Shown piece by piece: positions 1 to 7,756 of a DNA stretch of 23,927 nucleotides. Position numbers and translations under genes: made by a program. The notes below the pieces were generated by a model. The model saw only the letters and a program-made list of their open reading frames with translations. It was not told where the DNA came from and did not search any database. Each line of letters begins with the position of its first letter. Position 1 is the stretch's first letter. Location of the stretch: contig CADATR010000007.1 in the NCBI GenBank assembly GCA_902790885.1, positions 1-23,927 on the forward strand. Reading direction: 5' to 3'. Source of the stretch: an uncultured Eubacteriales bacterium. GTDB lineage: Bacteria > Bacillota_A > Clostridia > Peptostreptococcales > Anaerovoracaceae.

Positions 1-431
1 AGGTCGGCGCTTATATCCATCGTGACTTCGGCTCCTCTGTGGACTCCGCCGATTCCGCCTGTTGCGAAGATGTTGATGCCCGCCATATGAGCGATCATCA
101 TTGTTGTTGTTACTGTGCAGGCTCCGTCAAGTCCTTTTGCGCAGAGCATCGCGAGATCGCGCCTTGAAGCTTTTGTGATCTCAGGTCCCTTCTTTCCGAA
201 GTATTCGATCTCGTCAGGAGTAAGTCCTGCCTTGAGCCTTCCTCCGATAATTGCGATGGTAGCCGGAGTGGCTCCGTTCTTTCTTATTATGTCCTCTACT
301 GCGAGTGCCGTCTCAACATTCTGCGGATAAGGCATTCCGTGCGAGATTATTGTGGACTCAAGTGCAACGACTGGCTTGCCGGCGATGAGTGCTTCTTTTA
401 CTTCCTTGCTGATATCAAGATATTTGTTCAT
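1..431 (-). CDS. psuG: Pseudouridine-5'-phosphate glycosidase, N-terminal part (runs off the window)
   Basis: PsuG reversibly cleaves the C-glycosidic bond of pseudouridine 5'-phosphate to uracil and ribose-5-phosphate in the cytoplasm. Reading the minus strand from the ATG at 431-429 gives about 143 residues beginning MNKYLDISKEVKEALIAGK. They contain the family motifs ESTIISHGMPYPQN (with the catalytic Glu), GGRLKAGLT (with the active-site Lys) and TVTTTMMIAHMAGI-FATGGIGGVHRGAE. The family is about 300 residues long, so roughly the last half lies beyond base 1. The start codon overlaps the psuK stop (TAATG), so the two are translationally coupled. PsuK supplies its substrate. Identification is by family motifs and by the psuK neighbour, and I am confident of it. 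Confidence 0.93.
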   Translation of the reverse strand, partial: MNKYLDISKEVKEALIAGKPVVALESTIISHGMPYPQNVETALAVEDIIRKNGATPATIAIIGGRLKAGLTPDEIEYFGKKGPEITKASRRDLAMLCAKGLDGACTVTTTMMIAHMAGINIFATGGIGGVHRGAEVTMDISAD

Positions 432-1408
432 TATAAGATTTCTCCTTCTCTAAGTTCCTGTATTTCTCTGACAGATATATTCTGTTCTTTTATTATCGAT
501 TTTATAAGTTCGCTGCTCATTCCCGGGTGGATGGTAGGATCCACTGAGATAGTAGCGGCTGCCGCGGCGTTCGCGGCCATTGCCGGAACAGCAAGTCCGT
601 CGCCTTCTTCATTCAGAGAAGACCAGACTATCGCGGCCATTGCTGAATCACCGGCTCCTGTTGTGCATTTTACATGCGCGGAATACCTGTCAGCCATTAT
701 AACATGATCTTTGTCGGCTGCCACCATTCCCTCCGGACCCATGGATATGAAAACTCTTCTGACTCCCTGATTTATAAGAGAGCGGGCTGCTTCAAAGCAG
801 TCGTATTCGCTTTCTATTATCATGTCGCTCAGAAACTCCGCTTCGAGACGGTTCGGCTTAAGAGTATCTATACCCTCGAGATGTCCTTTTATCTTATCCG
901 CATGAGATACCGACACCGGGTCTATATACAGCGGGACCTCGCATATTTCCTTCAGCTTCAGCAGTGCCTCCTGTGTGAGGTTGCAGTCTGCGACTGCAAC
1001 TTCCGCAGAGTTGATAACATCGCTGATCGATTCCAGATATTCAGGCGTTATCTTTTTTACTATGTCTACGTGTGAAAGAGCCAGCTCCATCTCGCCGTCT
1101 TCATTGTTTATGAAGAGATAGACAGAAGACGATCCGCCCGGCACCACCACAGAAAGACTGGTGTCAACGCCAATGCTTTCGCAGCTTCTCAGCATGTTCA
1201 TTCCGAGAGTGTCATCGCCAGTCGCGGTCACAAGCTCAACATTTTCTCCGAAAAGAGTAAGATTGTGGGCGATATTTCTGGCGACTCCCCCGAAGCTCAT
1301 TTTTATTACGCCCGGATTTGAATCCTCCGGAATAAGGGGTTTATACGGAGTACCTCCTATATCCGTGTTGGCAGCTCCTATTACTACAACATATCCTTTA
1401 TTTTCCAT
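431..1408 (-). CDS. psuK: PfkB-family sugar kinase, pseudouridine kinase
   Basis: A 325-residue ribokinase/PfkB-family kinase. It shows the N-terminal GG motif (GG at residues 40-41 followed by ARN) and the C-terminal signature TTGAGDSA at about residues 249-256, whose Asp is the catalytic base. Position directly before psuG with a TAATG overlap makes pseudouridine the likely substrate, phosphorylated at the 5' position with ATP. From sequence alone another nucleoside or sugar kinase cannot be excluded, but the psuK-psuG pair is a well-known arrangement. The start ATG at 1408 puts the first beta strand (YVVVIGAANTD) at residue 6, as the fold requires. No clear Shine-Dalgarno lies before it, and tdk ends only 9 bases upstream, so it is probably translated by coupling. 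Confidence 0.9.
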   Translation of the reverse strand: MENKGYVVVIGAANTDIGGTPYKPLIPEDSNPGVIKMSFGGVARNIAHNLTLFGENVELVTATGDDTLGMNMLRSCESIGVDTSLSVVVPGGSSSVYLFINNEDGEMELALSHVDIVKKITPEYLESISDVINSAEVAVADCNLTQEALLKLKEICEVPLYIDPVSVSHADKIKGHLEGIDTLKPNRLEAEFLSDMIIESEYDCFEAARSLINQGVRRVFISMGPEGMVAADKDHVIMADRYSAHVKCTTGAGDSAMAAIVWSSLNEEGDGLAVPAMAANAAAAATISVDPTIHPGMSSELIKSIIKEQNISVREIQELREGEIL

Positions 1409-1417
1409 ACTTTTTGA

Positions 1418-2002
1418 TCAGCTGTTTTTACTCTGCTCTTTGATGCGTTCTTTCCAGCACTTATGGCACATCGCGGTATATCTGTCGTTTCCGCCGAGCA
1501 CCACCTGGTCGCCTTCGGTGATTATGAAGCCGTTGTCGTCAAACCTGGCATTTACAGTCGCCTTGCGCCCGCATTCACAAATAGTTTTTATTTCAGTTAT
1601 GGAGTCAGCGAGCTCCATGAGCCTCCTTGCTCCCGGGAAGAAGTGGGTCTGAAAGTCGGTACGCAGTCCGAAGCACAGCACCGGAATATCCTCTTCATCA
1701 ACCAGCCATCTGAGGCCGTCGATCTGCTCAGGAGTCATGAACTGGGCTTCATCGGCGATTATTACATCGTAGCTGCCGGCTTCGTGGTATTTTTCTATGA
1801 TGTCATCGTCGGGATGTATCACCTGTGCCTTCTGGCTCAGACCGATGCGGCTCCTGATTATGTCAGCGCCATCGCGGGTGTCGGTACCCGGCTTTATGAG
1901 CCAGACTGTCATGCCCTTTTCTTCATAATTGAATTTTGTGGTCAGAGCCTGTGCAGATTTTGAGGATCCCATTGCTCCATATTTGAAATATAGCTTAGCC
2001 AT
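1418..2002 (-). CDS. tdk: Thymidine kinase
   Basis: A 194-residue type II thymidine kinase, which phosphorylates thymidine with ATP to dTMP in pyrimidine salvage. Visible features are the P-loop variant GAMGSSKS at residues 9-16, the DTRDG segment at 41-45, the ADEAQF motif at 83-88 whose Glu is the general base, and a structural zinc site made of C142, C144, C179 and C182. The second residue of the more usual GPMFSGKS loop is changed, but the Lys and Ser are kept. A form with SSKS instead of SGKS belongs to a known Firmicutes subgroup, so this is not a defect. The ATG at 2002 is preceded by GGAGGT at a normal distance. It is the first gene of the minus-strand tdk-psuK-psuG run. Confidence 0.94.
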   Translation of the reverse strand: MAKLYFKYGAMGSSKSAQALTTKFNYEEKGMTVWLIKPGTDTRDGADIIRSRIGLSQKAQVIHPDDDIIEKYHEAGSYDVIIADEAQFMTPEQIDGLRWLVDEEDIPVLCFGLRTDFQTHFFPGARRLMELADSITEIKTICECGRKATVNARFDDNGFIITEGDQVVLGGNDRYTAMCHKCWKERIKEQSKNS

Positions 2003-2474
2003 CCCGCACCTCCGTGATTCGCTAAAACCTTTTACGACTATATAATAATACTATAGATTTTTAATTGCACACTATCAGTTCACTATAAATATGGAAAATC
2101 TTCAATAAATTAAAAAAACAGTTAAGTGTAAAATAGGAGTTTTAAAAAAAATGCTAAAAAAATATATAAAAACAAGAATATGTTTAGCAAATACTTTCAA
2201 ATGATCTCTGAAATCAATAAAAAACAGGTATTTTACTCATAAATCAGGGTTATTTCATACTATTTTGAGCCTTATTTCTTTATTTTTTAGAATTTGAGCG
2301 AGTTTTTGCTAAATATATAAATTTTTTTGGTCAATTATTTAGCAATTTTTTTAAAAGTCCTCTTGAGTCAGTACAGACCGTGGTTTTTGATGCAATACAG
2401 ACCGGATTTATCCAAAGATAAAGTCATGAATGAAGTGACGGGATGAGCCGGGCAGGATTTTTTATAAAATCATT

Positions 2475-2501
2475 TTGTTTTGGAAATCGATATACTATAA
2501 T
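2475..2501 (+). promoter_or_regulatory. Candidate promoter of the BMP lipoprotein gene
   Basis: A consensus -10 TATAAT lies at 2496-2501. A weak -35 candidate, TTGTTT at 2475-2480, is 15 bases upstream, which is shorter than the usual 17. The predicted transcript start near 2508 gives a leader of about 60 bases before the ATG at 2568. Only the -10 is convincing. Confidence 0.5.
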
Positions 2502-2510
2502 TAATTCGTT

Positions 2511-2557
2511 AGGATCGACGGATCCTTAGTACTAATTATCGCACTAAAGTACTTTAG
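2511..2557 (+). promoter_or_regulatory. Palindromic leader of the BMP lipoprotein gene
   Basis: Three symmetric elements follow one another between the -10 box and the start codon. The first is a hairpin AGGATC-GACG-GATCCT at 2511-2526. The second is a perfect 10-bp palindrome TTAGTACTAA at 2526-2535. The third is a perfect 14-bp palindrome CTAAAGTACTTTAG at 2544-2557, whose right end overlaps the Shine-Dalgarno AGGAGG at 2556-2561. The two palindromes share a GTAC centre and could also pair with each other in RNA. They could be operators for a dimeric repressor or a structure limiting ribosome access; the sequence does not decide between these. Confidence 0.5.
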
Positions 2558-2567
2558 GAGGAACGTG

Positions 2568-3704
2568 ATGAAGAAATTTCTTGTTTTACTCCTCGCAGCG
2601 CTGATGGTATTCTCATTCGCAGCTTGCGGGGGAGGTGGCGGCGGCGAAGAAGAAGCTGCAGCTGACGATGCAATGAAGGTGGCAATGGTCACAGACTATG
2701 GTGACATTACAGACCAGTCCTTCAACCAGACAACTTATGAGGCTTGCAAGGCATTCTGTGAGGGCGCAGGAATCGACTTCACATATAAAAAGCCTGCATC
2801 TGACTCTGACGCAGACCGTGTTTCTTCAATCGAGGAAGCTATCGAAGAAGGCTACAACGTAATCGTAATGCCTGGTTATGCGTTTGCTAATGCTATCTAT
2901 GAAGTAGCACCTCTTTATGAAGATGTAAAGTTCGTTGCTCTTGACGTTTCTGAGGGAGACCTCACAGCTTACGGCGAGAGAGAATTCGACGGACCGAACG
3001 TCTACAGCGCAGTTTATCAGGAAGAGATCGCTGGCTACATGGCAGGTTATGCAGCAGTTAAGCTGGGCTACACAAAGCTCGGATTCCTCGGCGGAATGGC
3101 AGTTCCTGCTGTACAGAGATACGGCGGCGGATTCGTTCAGGGTGCTGATGCTGCAGCTCAGGAGCTCGGCAAGGACGACGTAGAGATCAAGTACGTATAC
3201 GGCGGACAGTTCTTCGGCGATGCTGACATCACAGCTGCTATGGACACATGGTATGGCTCCGGCACACAGTGCGTATTCGCATGCGGCGGCGGAATCTTCA
3301 CATCGGCTGCTGAGGCTGCTGCGAAGACAGGCGGAAAGGTCATCGGCGTTGACGTTGACCAGGCTGCTACAATCGACGGCGCTTATGGCGAAGGCATGAC
3401 AGTTACATCGGCTATGAAGGGTCTTGGCGCAACAGTCAACACTCTGCTCGGAGCTATCAACGAAGGCAAGTGGGCTGACTATGCCGGAAAGATCGAGAAC
3501 CTCGGTCTCGTATCCGAGACTCCGGAAGAGAACTACGTACAGCTGCCTGCTTCCACACAGTGGGGCGATGGATTCAGCGAAGCTGATTACCAGACTCTCG
3601 TTAAGGAGCTCTTCAACGGAACAAGAACAGTTTCCGCTGACACAGAGGCTCTGCCTGCAGTAAAGGCTGTTAAGCTTGACGATCAGGGATCTATCAAGGG
3701 CTAA
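2568..3704 (+). CDS. BMP-family nucleoside-binding lipoprotein of an ABC transporter
   Basis: A 378-residue substrate-binding lipoprotein of the Bmp/PnrA/TmpC family, which captures nucleosides outside the membrane for the ABC importer encoded next. The N-terminus MKKFLVLLLAALMVFSFAAC is a lipoprotein signal with lipid-acceptor Cys20, followed by a Gly run and an acidic linker. The mature domain starts with KVAMVTDYGDITDQSFNQ, the typical first strand and ligand loop of the family. It continues through a periplasmic-binding fold with GFLGGMAVPAVQRYGGGFVQG and VIGVDVDQ. A GTG at 2565 is also in frame, but the ATG at 2568 has the better spacing (6 bases) from AGGAGG at 2556-2561. The lipobox has Phe at -3, slightly unusual. 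The exact nucleoside bound cannot be read from sequence. Confidence 0.93.
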   Translation: MKKFLVLLLAALMVFSFAACGGGGGGEEEAAADDAMKVAMVTDYGDITDQSFNQTTYEACKAFCEGAGIDFTYKKPASDSDADRVSSIEEAIEEGYNVIVMPGYAFANAIYEVAPLYEDVKFVALDVSEGDLTAYGEREFDGPNVYSAVYQEEIAGYMAGYAAVKLGYTKLGFLGGMAVPAVQRYGGGFVQGADAAAQELGKDDVEIKYVYGGQFFGDADITAAMDTWYGSGTQCVFACGGGIFTSAAEAAAKTGGKVIGVDVDQAATIDGAYGEGMTVTSAMKGLGATVNTLLGAINEGKWADYAGKIENLGLVSETPEENYVQLPASTQWGDGFSEADYQTLVKELFNGTRTVSADTEALPAVKAVKLDDQGSIKG

Positions 3705-3731
3705 CATCAAGCTCTGAAGAGACTTAATACT

Positions 3732-3761
3732 AAGGCGATTCCGAAAGGAACCGCCTTTTTT
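3732..3761 (+). terminator. Intrinsic terminator between the lipoprotein and the ATPase gene
   Basis: The stem AAGGCG/CGCCTT (3732-3737 with 3752-3757) is extended by TTCC/GGAA around a GAAA loop, with one A-C mismatch between, and is followed by a run of T. Partial readthrough here would give more binding protein than membrane subunits, a common plan in ABC importers. Confidence 0.8.
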
Positions 3762-3832
3762 ATTGCCCGCTTTAATGGTAAAATAACTATGTATTGGATT
3801 CACTTTTGAGTTATATGGAGGGAACGGAAAAT

Positions 3833-5434
3833 ATGGATGCACCTTATGCCATAGAAATGGTGAACATCACCAAACGATTCCCCGGCATCATTGCGAATGA
3901 CAACATTACTTTGCAGCTGAGGCGAGGCGAGATACATGCCTTGCTTGGTGAAAATGGTGCCGGTAAATCCACCCTCATGTCCGTCCTGTTCGGTCTGTAT
4001 CAGGCTGAAGAAGGAGTCATAAAAAAGGACGGCAAAGAGGTAAAGATCAACGACCCTAACGATGCGAACGACCTTGGCATCGGAATGGTACACCAGCACT
4101 TCCAATTGGTTCAGTGCTTCACTGTTCTTGAGAATATCATACTCGGCGTTGAGACAACAAAGGGCGGCGTTCTTCAGATGGATGAAGCCAGAAAAAAGGT
4201 ACTGGAGCTGTCCGAAAAGTACGGACTTCAGGTAGATCCTGACGCAAAGATCGAGGACATCACTGTAGGAATGCAGCAGAGAACTGAGATCCTCAAGATG
4301 CTCTACAGGGACAATGAGATCCTCATCTTCGACGAGCCAACTGCCGTGCTTACACCGCAGGAGATAGACGAGCTCATGGAGATCATGAAAAACCTCAGAG
4401 CTGAGGGAAAGTCGATCCTCTTCATCACTCACAAGCTCAACGAGATCAAGGCTGTCGCAGACAGAGTCACCGTACTCCGCCGCGGCAAGTACATCGGAAC
4501 CGTTGATGTTGCGAGCACTTCGAAAGAAGAGATGAGCCGCATGATGGTAGGCCGTGATGTCAACATGGTAGTTGACAAGAAGCCTGCAAAGCCGGGCAAA
4601 ACTATTCTCAAGGTAGAGAATATGACTGTTGCTTCAAAGCTCCACTCCAACAACGCGGTAAAGAACGTAAGCTTCGAAGTCCATGAGGGCGAGATAGTAT
4701 GTATCGCCGGTATCGACGGAAACGGCCAGACCGAATTAGTTTACGGCCTTACAGGCATGGAGCCTCTCGTTGACGGAAAGATCACGATCTGCGGAGAGGA
4801 CATCACAAAGGCTTCGATCCGCCAGAGGAGCAGGCTGCTGAGCCACATCCCTGAGGACAGACACAAACACGGACTCGTTCTTGACTATCCGCTCGAGTAC
4901 AACATGGTGCTCCAGAGATATTATCAGGATGAGTTCACATCGAAGGCAGGCTTCCTCAAGAAGCCGGCCATACGCGCTTACTCTGAGAGACTCGAGAAAG
5001 AACACGACGTCAGATCGGGCCAGGGCCCTTTGACTATCGCAAGGGCAATGTCCGGAGGCAACCAGCAGAAGGCCATCATCGCCCGTGAGATCGACAAGGA
5101 TCACAAACTGCTCGTCGCCGTTCAGCCTACAAGAGGCCTTGACGTCGGAGCCATCGAGGGCGTTCACAAGAACCTCATCAAGGAGAGAGACAACGGAAGA
5201 GCTGTACTGCTCATCTCACTCGAACTCGAAGAGGTAATGAATGTTCCTGACCGCATCCTCGTCATGTACGAGGGCGAGATCGTCGGAGAACTCGATCCTA
5301 AGAAGACAACAGTTGAGGAGCTCGGTCTGTACATGGCCGGCGCGAAGAGAAATGTCACTGTCGACGGCAATACGGCCGAGATAGAGCATTCGGAAGTTGT
5401 TGATACTGCAGTGAAGGGGAAGGAGGAAGCGTAA
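3833..5434 (+). CDS. Nucleoside ABC transporter, tandem ATP-binding subunit
   Basis: A 533-residue protein with two fused ABC domains, as in RbsA, NupO and YufO; it powers the importer formed with the BMP lipoprotein and the two permeases. In the first domain Walker A is GENGAGKS (residues 39-46), the signature is the degenerate TVGMQQR form, and Walker B is ILIFDEPTAVLTP. In the second domain the Walker A equivalent is the degenerate AGIDGNGQTEL, the signature is the good MSGGNQQK, and Walker B is LVAVQPTRGLD. Degeneracy of one site in each half is normal for this family. Starts at TTG 3794 or ATG 3815 are in frame, but the ATG at 3833 has GGAGGG at 3817-3822 and begins just before the conserved strand. 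The stop overlaps the next ATG (TAATG). Confidence 0.93.
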   Translation: MDAPYAIEMVNITKRFPGIIANDNITLQLRRGEIHALLGENGAGKSTLMSVLFGLYQAEEGVIKKDGKEVKINDPNDANDLGIGMVHQHFQLVQCFTVLENIILGVETTKGGVLQMDEARKKVLELSEKYGLQVDPDAKIEDITVGMQQRTEILKMLYRDNEILIFDEPTAVLTPQEIDELMEIMKNLRAEGKSILFITHKLNEIKAVADRVTVLRRGKYIGTVDVASTSKEEMSRMMVGRDVNMVVDKKPAKPGKTILKVENMTVASKLHSNNAVKNVSFEVHEGEIVCIAGIDGNGQTELVYGLTGMEPLVDGKITICGEDITKASIRQRSRLLSHIPEDRHKHGLVLDYPLEYNMVLQRYYQDEFTSKAGFLKKPAIRAYSERLEKEHDVRSGQGPLTIARAMSGGNQQKAIIAREIDKDHKLLVAVQPTRGLDVGAIEGVHKNLIKERDNGRAVLLISLELEEVMNVPDRILVMYEGEIVGELDPKKTTVEELGLYMAGAKRNVTVDGNTAEIEHSEVVDTAVKGKEEA

Positions 5435-6597
5435 TGAAACAGAAACAAAGTTTGCTTAAGAATCCATCCTTCCAGGCGATACTCACTTCGCTGATATGTA
5501 TCGTGCTCGGTCTGCTGATCGGATTCATAGTGCTTCTGCTCATCAATCCTGCAGGAGCCGGAGAAGCGATAAAAACTATCCTTCTCAACTTCCTCACAAG
5601 AGCATCCGGACCTGCCAAGATGAAGGCTCTCGGTAACACTCTTGCCAAGACTGCGCCGCTGCTGATGTGCGCGCTCTCGATCTGCTTCTGCTACAAGGTA
5701 GGACTCTTCAACATCGGAGCTCCGGGACAGTATGAGGCCGGTGCCTGCATCGGACTTTACGCAGCTCTCGCATGGCACTGCAACTGGATAGTCTGCCTGC
5801 TTCTCGCGGCGGTCGCCGGTGCAGTAGTCGGAGCCATCTCAGGAGCGCTCAAGGCTTACAGAAATGTAAACGAGGTTATTTCGGGCATCATGCTCAACTG
5901 GATAATGCTGTATCTGACCAACATGATGCTGACGACAAAGTCGGTCAAAGACCCTACAAGCCCTTATACCATCAAGCTGGCATCGGGCAACCCTAGTGCT
6001 CTGATCCCTTCGGCAGGGCTCAACAACCTCTTTGCCAACAACAGGACAGTAACGATCGCGATCCCGCTGGCTATCCTATTTGCGATACTCATCTGGGTGA
6101 TCCTGTCCAAGACAAAATTCGGCTACGAGCTTCGCGCTACAGGCTTCAACAAGGAAGCTGCAAAGTACGCCGGAATGAAAGAAAAACAGAATATCATCGT
6201 CACACTGGCGATAGGCGGAGCACTTGCGGGCATCGGCGCTGCATTCCTCTTCCTCACTGGATATCAGGAATGGTCGACGACTCAGACTTCCGTACCGGGC
6301 ATGGGATTCAACGGCATCGCCGCTACATTCCTTGGCGGACTCCATCCGATCGGAACGATCTTCGCTTCGTTCTTCATTCAGTCCATCACGGACGGCGGAG
6401 CACTCATCAACAAGTCGGTATATCCTTCGCAGATCTCTGACCTGATTTCATCGATCATCATCTACCTCTGCGGATTCGTGCTGTTCTTCAAGTTTGCGAT
6501 CAACAACTGGATCAGCAAGAGAGATAAGGGCGGCCCTAACGTCAACGATGTTCCGGTCACAGATGACGCTGCTAAAGCGGAAGGAGGTGACAAGTAA
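5434..6597 (+). CDS. Nucleoside ABC transporter permease 1 (BPD_transp_2 family)
   Basis: A 387-residue integral membrane protein of the branched-chain amino acid/ribose/nucleoside permease family (NupP/YufP-like). It begins with a long hydrophobic segment at about residues 13-36 and has several further membrane helices. The conserved family stretch VGLFNIGAPGQYEAGACIGLYAAL lies near residues 88-111, and the late motif LRATGFNKEAAKYAGMK marks the cytoplasmic coupling loop that contacts the ATPase. The start ATG has AGGAGG at 5421-5426, and its A is shared with the upstream stop. It is expected to pair with permease 2 to form the channel. The charged C-terminal tail after the last helix is not conserved. 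Confidence 0.92.
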   Translation: MKQKQSLLKNPSFQAILTSLICIVLGLLIGFIVLLLINPAGAGEAIKTILLNFLTRASGPAKMKALGNTLAKTAPLLMCALSICFCYKVGLFNIGAPGQYEAGACIGLYAALAWHCNWIVCLLLAAVAGAVVGAISGALKAYRNVNEVISGIMLNWIMLYLTNMMLTTKSVKDPTSPYTIKLASGNPSALIPSAGLNNLFANNRTVTIAIPLAILFAILIWVILSKTKFGYELRATGFNKEAAKYAGMKEKQNIIVTLAIGGALAGIGAAFLFLTGYQEWSTTQTSVPGMGFNGIAATFLGGLHPIGTIFASFFIQSITDGGALINKSVYPSQISDLISSIIIYLCGFVLFFKFAINNWISKRDKGGPNVNDVPVTDDAAKAEGGDK

Positions 6598-7538
6598 TGG
6601 TATTACTGCTTCAATATACAATTATTTTCGCCTCGGTACTTTGCCTCGTGGCACTCGGCGGATGCTTCTCTGAGCACTCCGGCGTTATCAACCTTGGACT
6701 TGAGGGCATCATGGTAATGGGAGCTCTCGGCGGAGCGGTAACGATGTTCCTGCTGCCGGCCGGCACTGCCAAGATAGTGATCGTACTGGCAACCACACTG
6801 TTCGCTGTACTTGTCGGAATGCTTTACTCCTGCCTGCTGGGAGTTGCCTGCATCAACTTCAGCGCTGACCAGACTCTTATTGGTACAGCAATGAACCTGC
6901 TGGCTACAGCCGCAGCGACAGTATTCGTAAGAGCCATGAACACATCGATTAACCCTGACAACGTGTCCAGCTCCATCCAGTACATCCAGGAGAAGAAGGC
7001 ATTCCTCAAATACTTAGGAGGCTTCGAATTCAACTGGTTCATGGTAATGGCAGTCGTGCTGCTCGTAGTTGCGTGGTTCCTGCTCTACAAGACCAAATTC
7101 GGTCTCAGACTCATGGCCTGCGGCGAAAACCCTCAGGCTGCTGACTCGGTAGGTATCAGCGTATACAAGATGCGCTGGGCAGGCGTACTCATCTCGGGCT
7201 TCCTCGGCGGACTCGGCGGAATCGTGTACATCACGGCCGGCGTATCCGAGTGGAAATTCGAAATGGGCGTCGCGGGCTTCGGCTTCCTGGCTCTGGCCGT
7301 AATGATCTTCGGTCAGTGGAAACCGACAAATATCGCGCTCGCGGCACTGCTCTTCGGACTCTTCAGAGCGCTGTCCAACGTATACACGGGAATCCCGTTC
7401 CTCGCTTCGATGAACATCCCGAGCACGGTATACAACATGCTGCCTTACATCATCTCGCTCATCGTTCTTGCATTTACATCCAAGAACTCCAGAGCGCCTA
7501 AGGCAGAAGGTATCCCATACGACAAGAGCGCAAGATAA
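6597..7538 (+). CDS. Nucleoside ABC transporter permease 2 (BPD_transp_2 family)
   Basis: A 313-residue membrane protein homologous to permease 1 and to NupQ/YufQ. It has the family motif SGVINLGLEGIMVMGALGGAV near its N-terminus and the coupling loop LRLMACGENPQAADSVGISVYKMR in the middle, with hydrophobic helices on both sides. The start overlaps the permease 1 stop (TAATG) and is preceded by a very strong ribosome site, AAGGAGGTGA at 6581-6590. It is the last gene of the transporter operon, since a stem-loop follows at 7573-7590. It should form a heterodimeric pore with permease 1. Confidence 0.93.
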   Translation: MVLLLQYTIIFASVLCLVALGGCFSEHSGVINLGLEGIMVMGALGGAVTMFLLPAGTAKIVIVLATTLFAVLVGMLYSCLLGVACINFSADQTLIGTAMNLLATAAATVFVRAMNTSINPDNVSSSIQYIQEKKAFLKYLGGFEFNWFMVMAVVLLVVAWFLLYKTKFGLRLMACGENPQAADSVGISVYKMRWAGVLISGFLGGLGGIVYITAGVSEWKFEMGVAGFGFLALAVMIFGQWKPTNIALAALLFGLFRALSNVYTGIPFLASMNIPSTVYNMLPYIISLIVLAFTSKNSRAPKAEGIPYDKSAR

Positions 7539-7572
7539 TATCCGCGCACTTGATCCATTCAAAACAACAGGG

Positions 7573-7597
7573 CGGAGGCTTCGGCCTCCGTCTCTTT
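7573..7597 (+). terminator. Intrinsic terminator after the transporter operon
   Basis: A perfect 7-bp GC-rich stem, CGGAGGC (7573-7579) with GCCTCCG (7584-7590) around a stable TTCG tetraloop, is followed by TCTCTTT. The T tract is interrupted, but the stem is strong. Confidence 0.75.
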
Positions 7598-7637
7598 GCG
7601 CCGTGAAACTATCTCGTGAACCTATCTGAGGCAATAC

Positions 7638-7669
7638 AAAGACCCCCGCGGCGAGTCTTTAATATCTTT
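7638..7669 (+). terminator. Possible second stem-loop before deoC
   Basis: AAAGAC (7638-7643) can pair with GTCTTT (7655-7660) around an 11-base GC-rich loop, followed by an AT-rich stretch. It may be a backup terminator or the remains of one. The evidence is weak. Confidence 0.3.
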
Positions 7670-7699
7670 AATGGATAACAATACATGCGGGATTAGTAG

Positions 7700-7705
7700 T
7701 ATAAT
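7700..7705 (+). promoter_or_regulatory. Candidate -10 box of the deoC-udp-deoB operon
   Basis: A TATAAT hexamer at 7700-7705 lies 51 bases before the deoC start and after the transporter terminator, so the catabolic genes appear to have their own promoter. No good -35 is visible at 17 bases upstream, so an activator may be needed or the assignment may be wrong. Confidence 0.45.
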
Positions 7706-7756
7706 TTACTCGTGAAATTATGCATGCTCATAAGTTATTAAAAAAGGAGCTTCAAT

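Larger units (their letters stand above)
2003..2567. other. AT-rich divergent intergenic region between tdk and the BMP lipoprotein gene
   Basis: About 560 bases with no supportable gene. It must carry the promoters for both arms. Positions 2030-2350 are strongly AT-rich with many A and T runs. A 9-base motif TTTAGCAAA recurs: at 2183-2191, inverted as TTTGCTAAA at 2305-2313, and with one change at 2338-2346. A 12-base near-identical direct repeat CARTACAGACCG lies at 2369-2380 and 2393-2404, 24 bases apart. Close to the lipoprotein gene is a candidate -10 box (2496-2501) followed by hairpins and palindromes up to the ribosome site. I see no match to a purine riboswitch or a T-box. Confidence 0.6.

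Noticed and set aside
1418..2002. Defective P-loop in thymidine kinase (GAMGSSKS)
   Set aside because: This form is found in a known Firmicutes subgroup of Tdk; Lys and Ser are kept, and the catalytic Glu and zinc cysteines are present.
2508..2567. Purine or other known riboswitch in the BMP leader
   Set aside because: The leader is only about 60 bases and shows none of the conserved purine aptamer core; only palindromes are present.
2826..3842. Long minus-strand open frame (338 codons) opposite the BMP lipoprotein gene
   Set aside because: It is antisense to a clear lipoprotein gene, has a Ser/Cys-rich unnatural composition and no family likeness; it comes from codon bias of the real gene.
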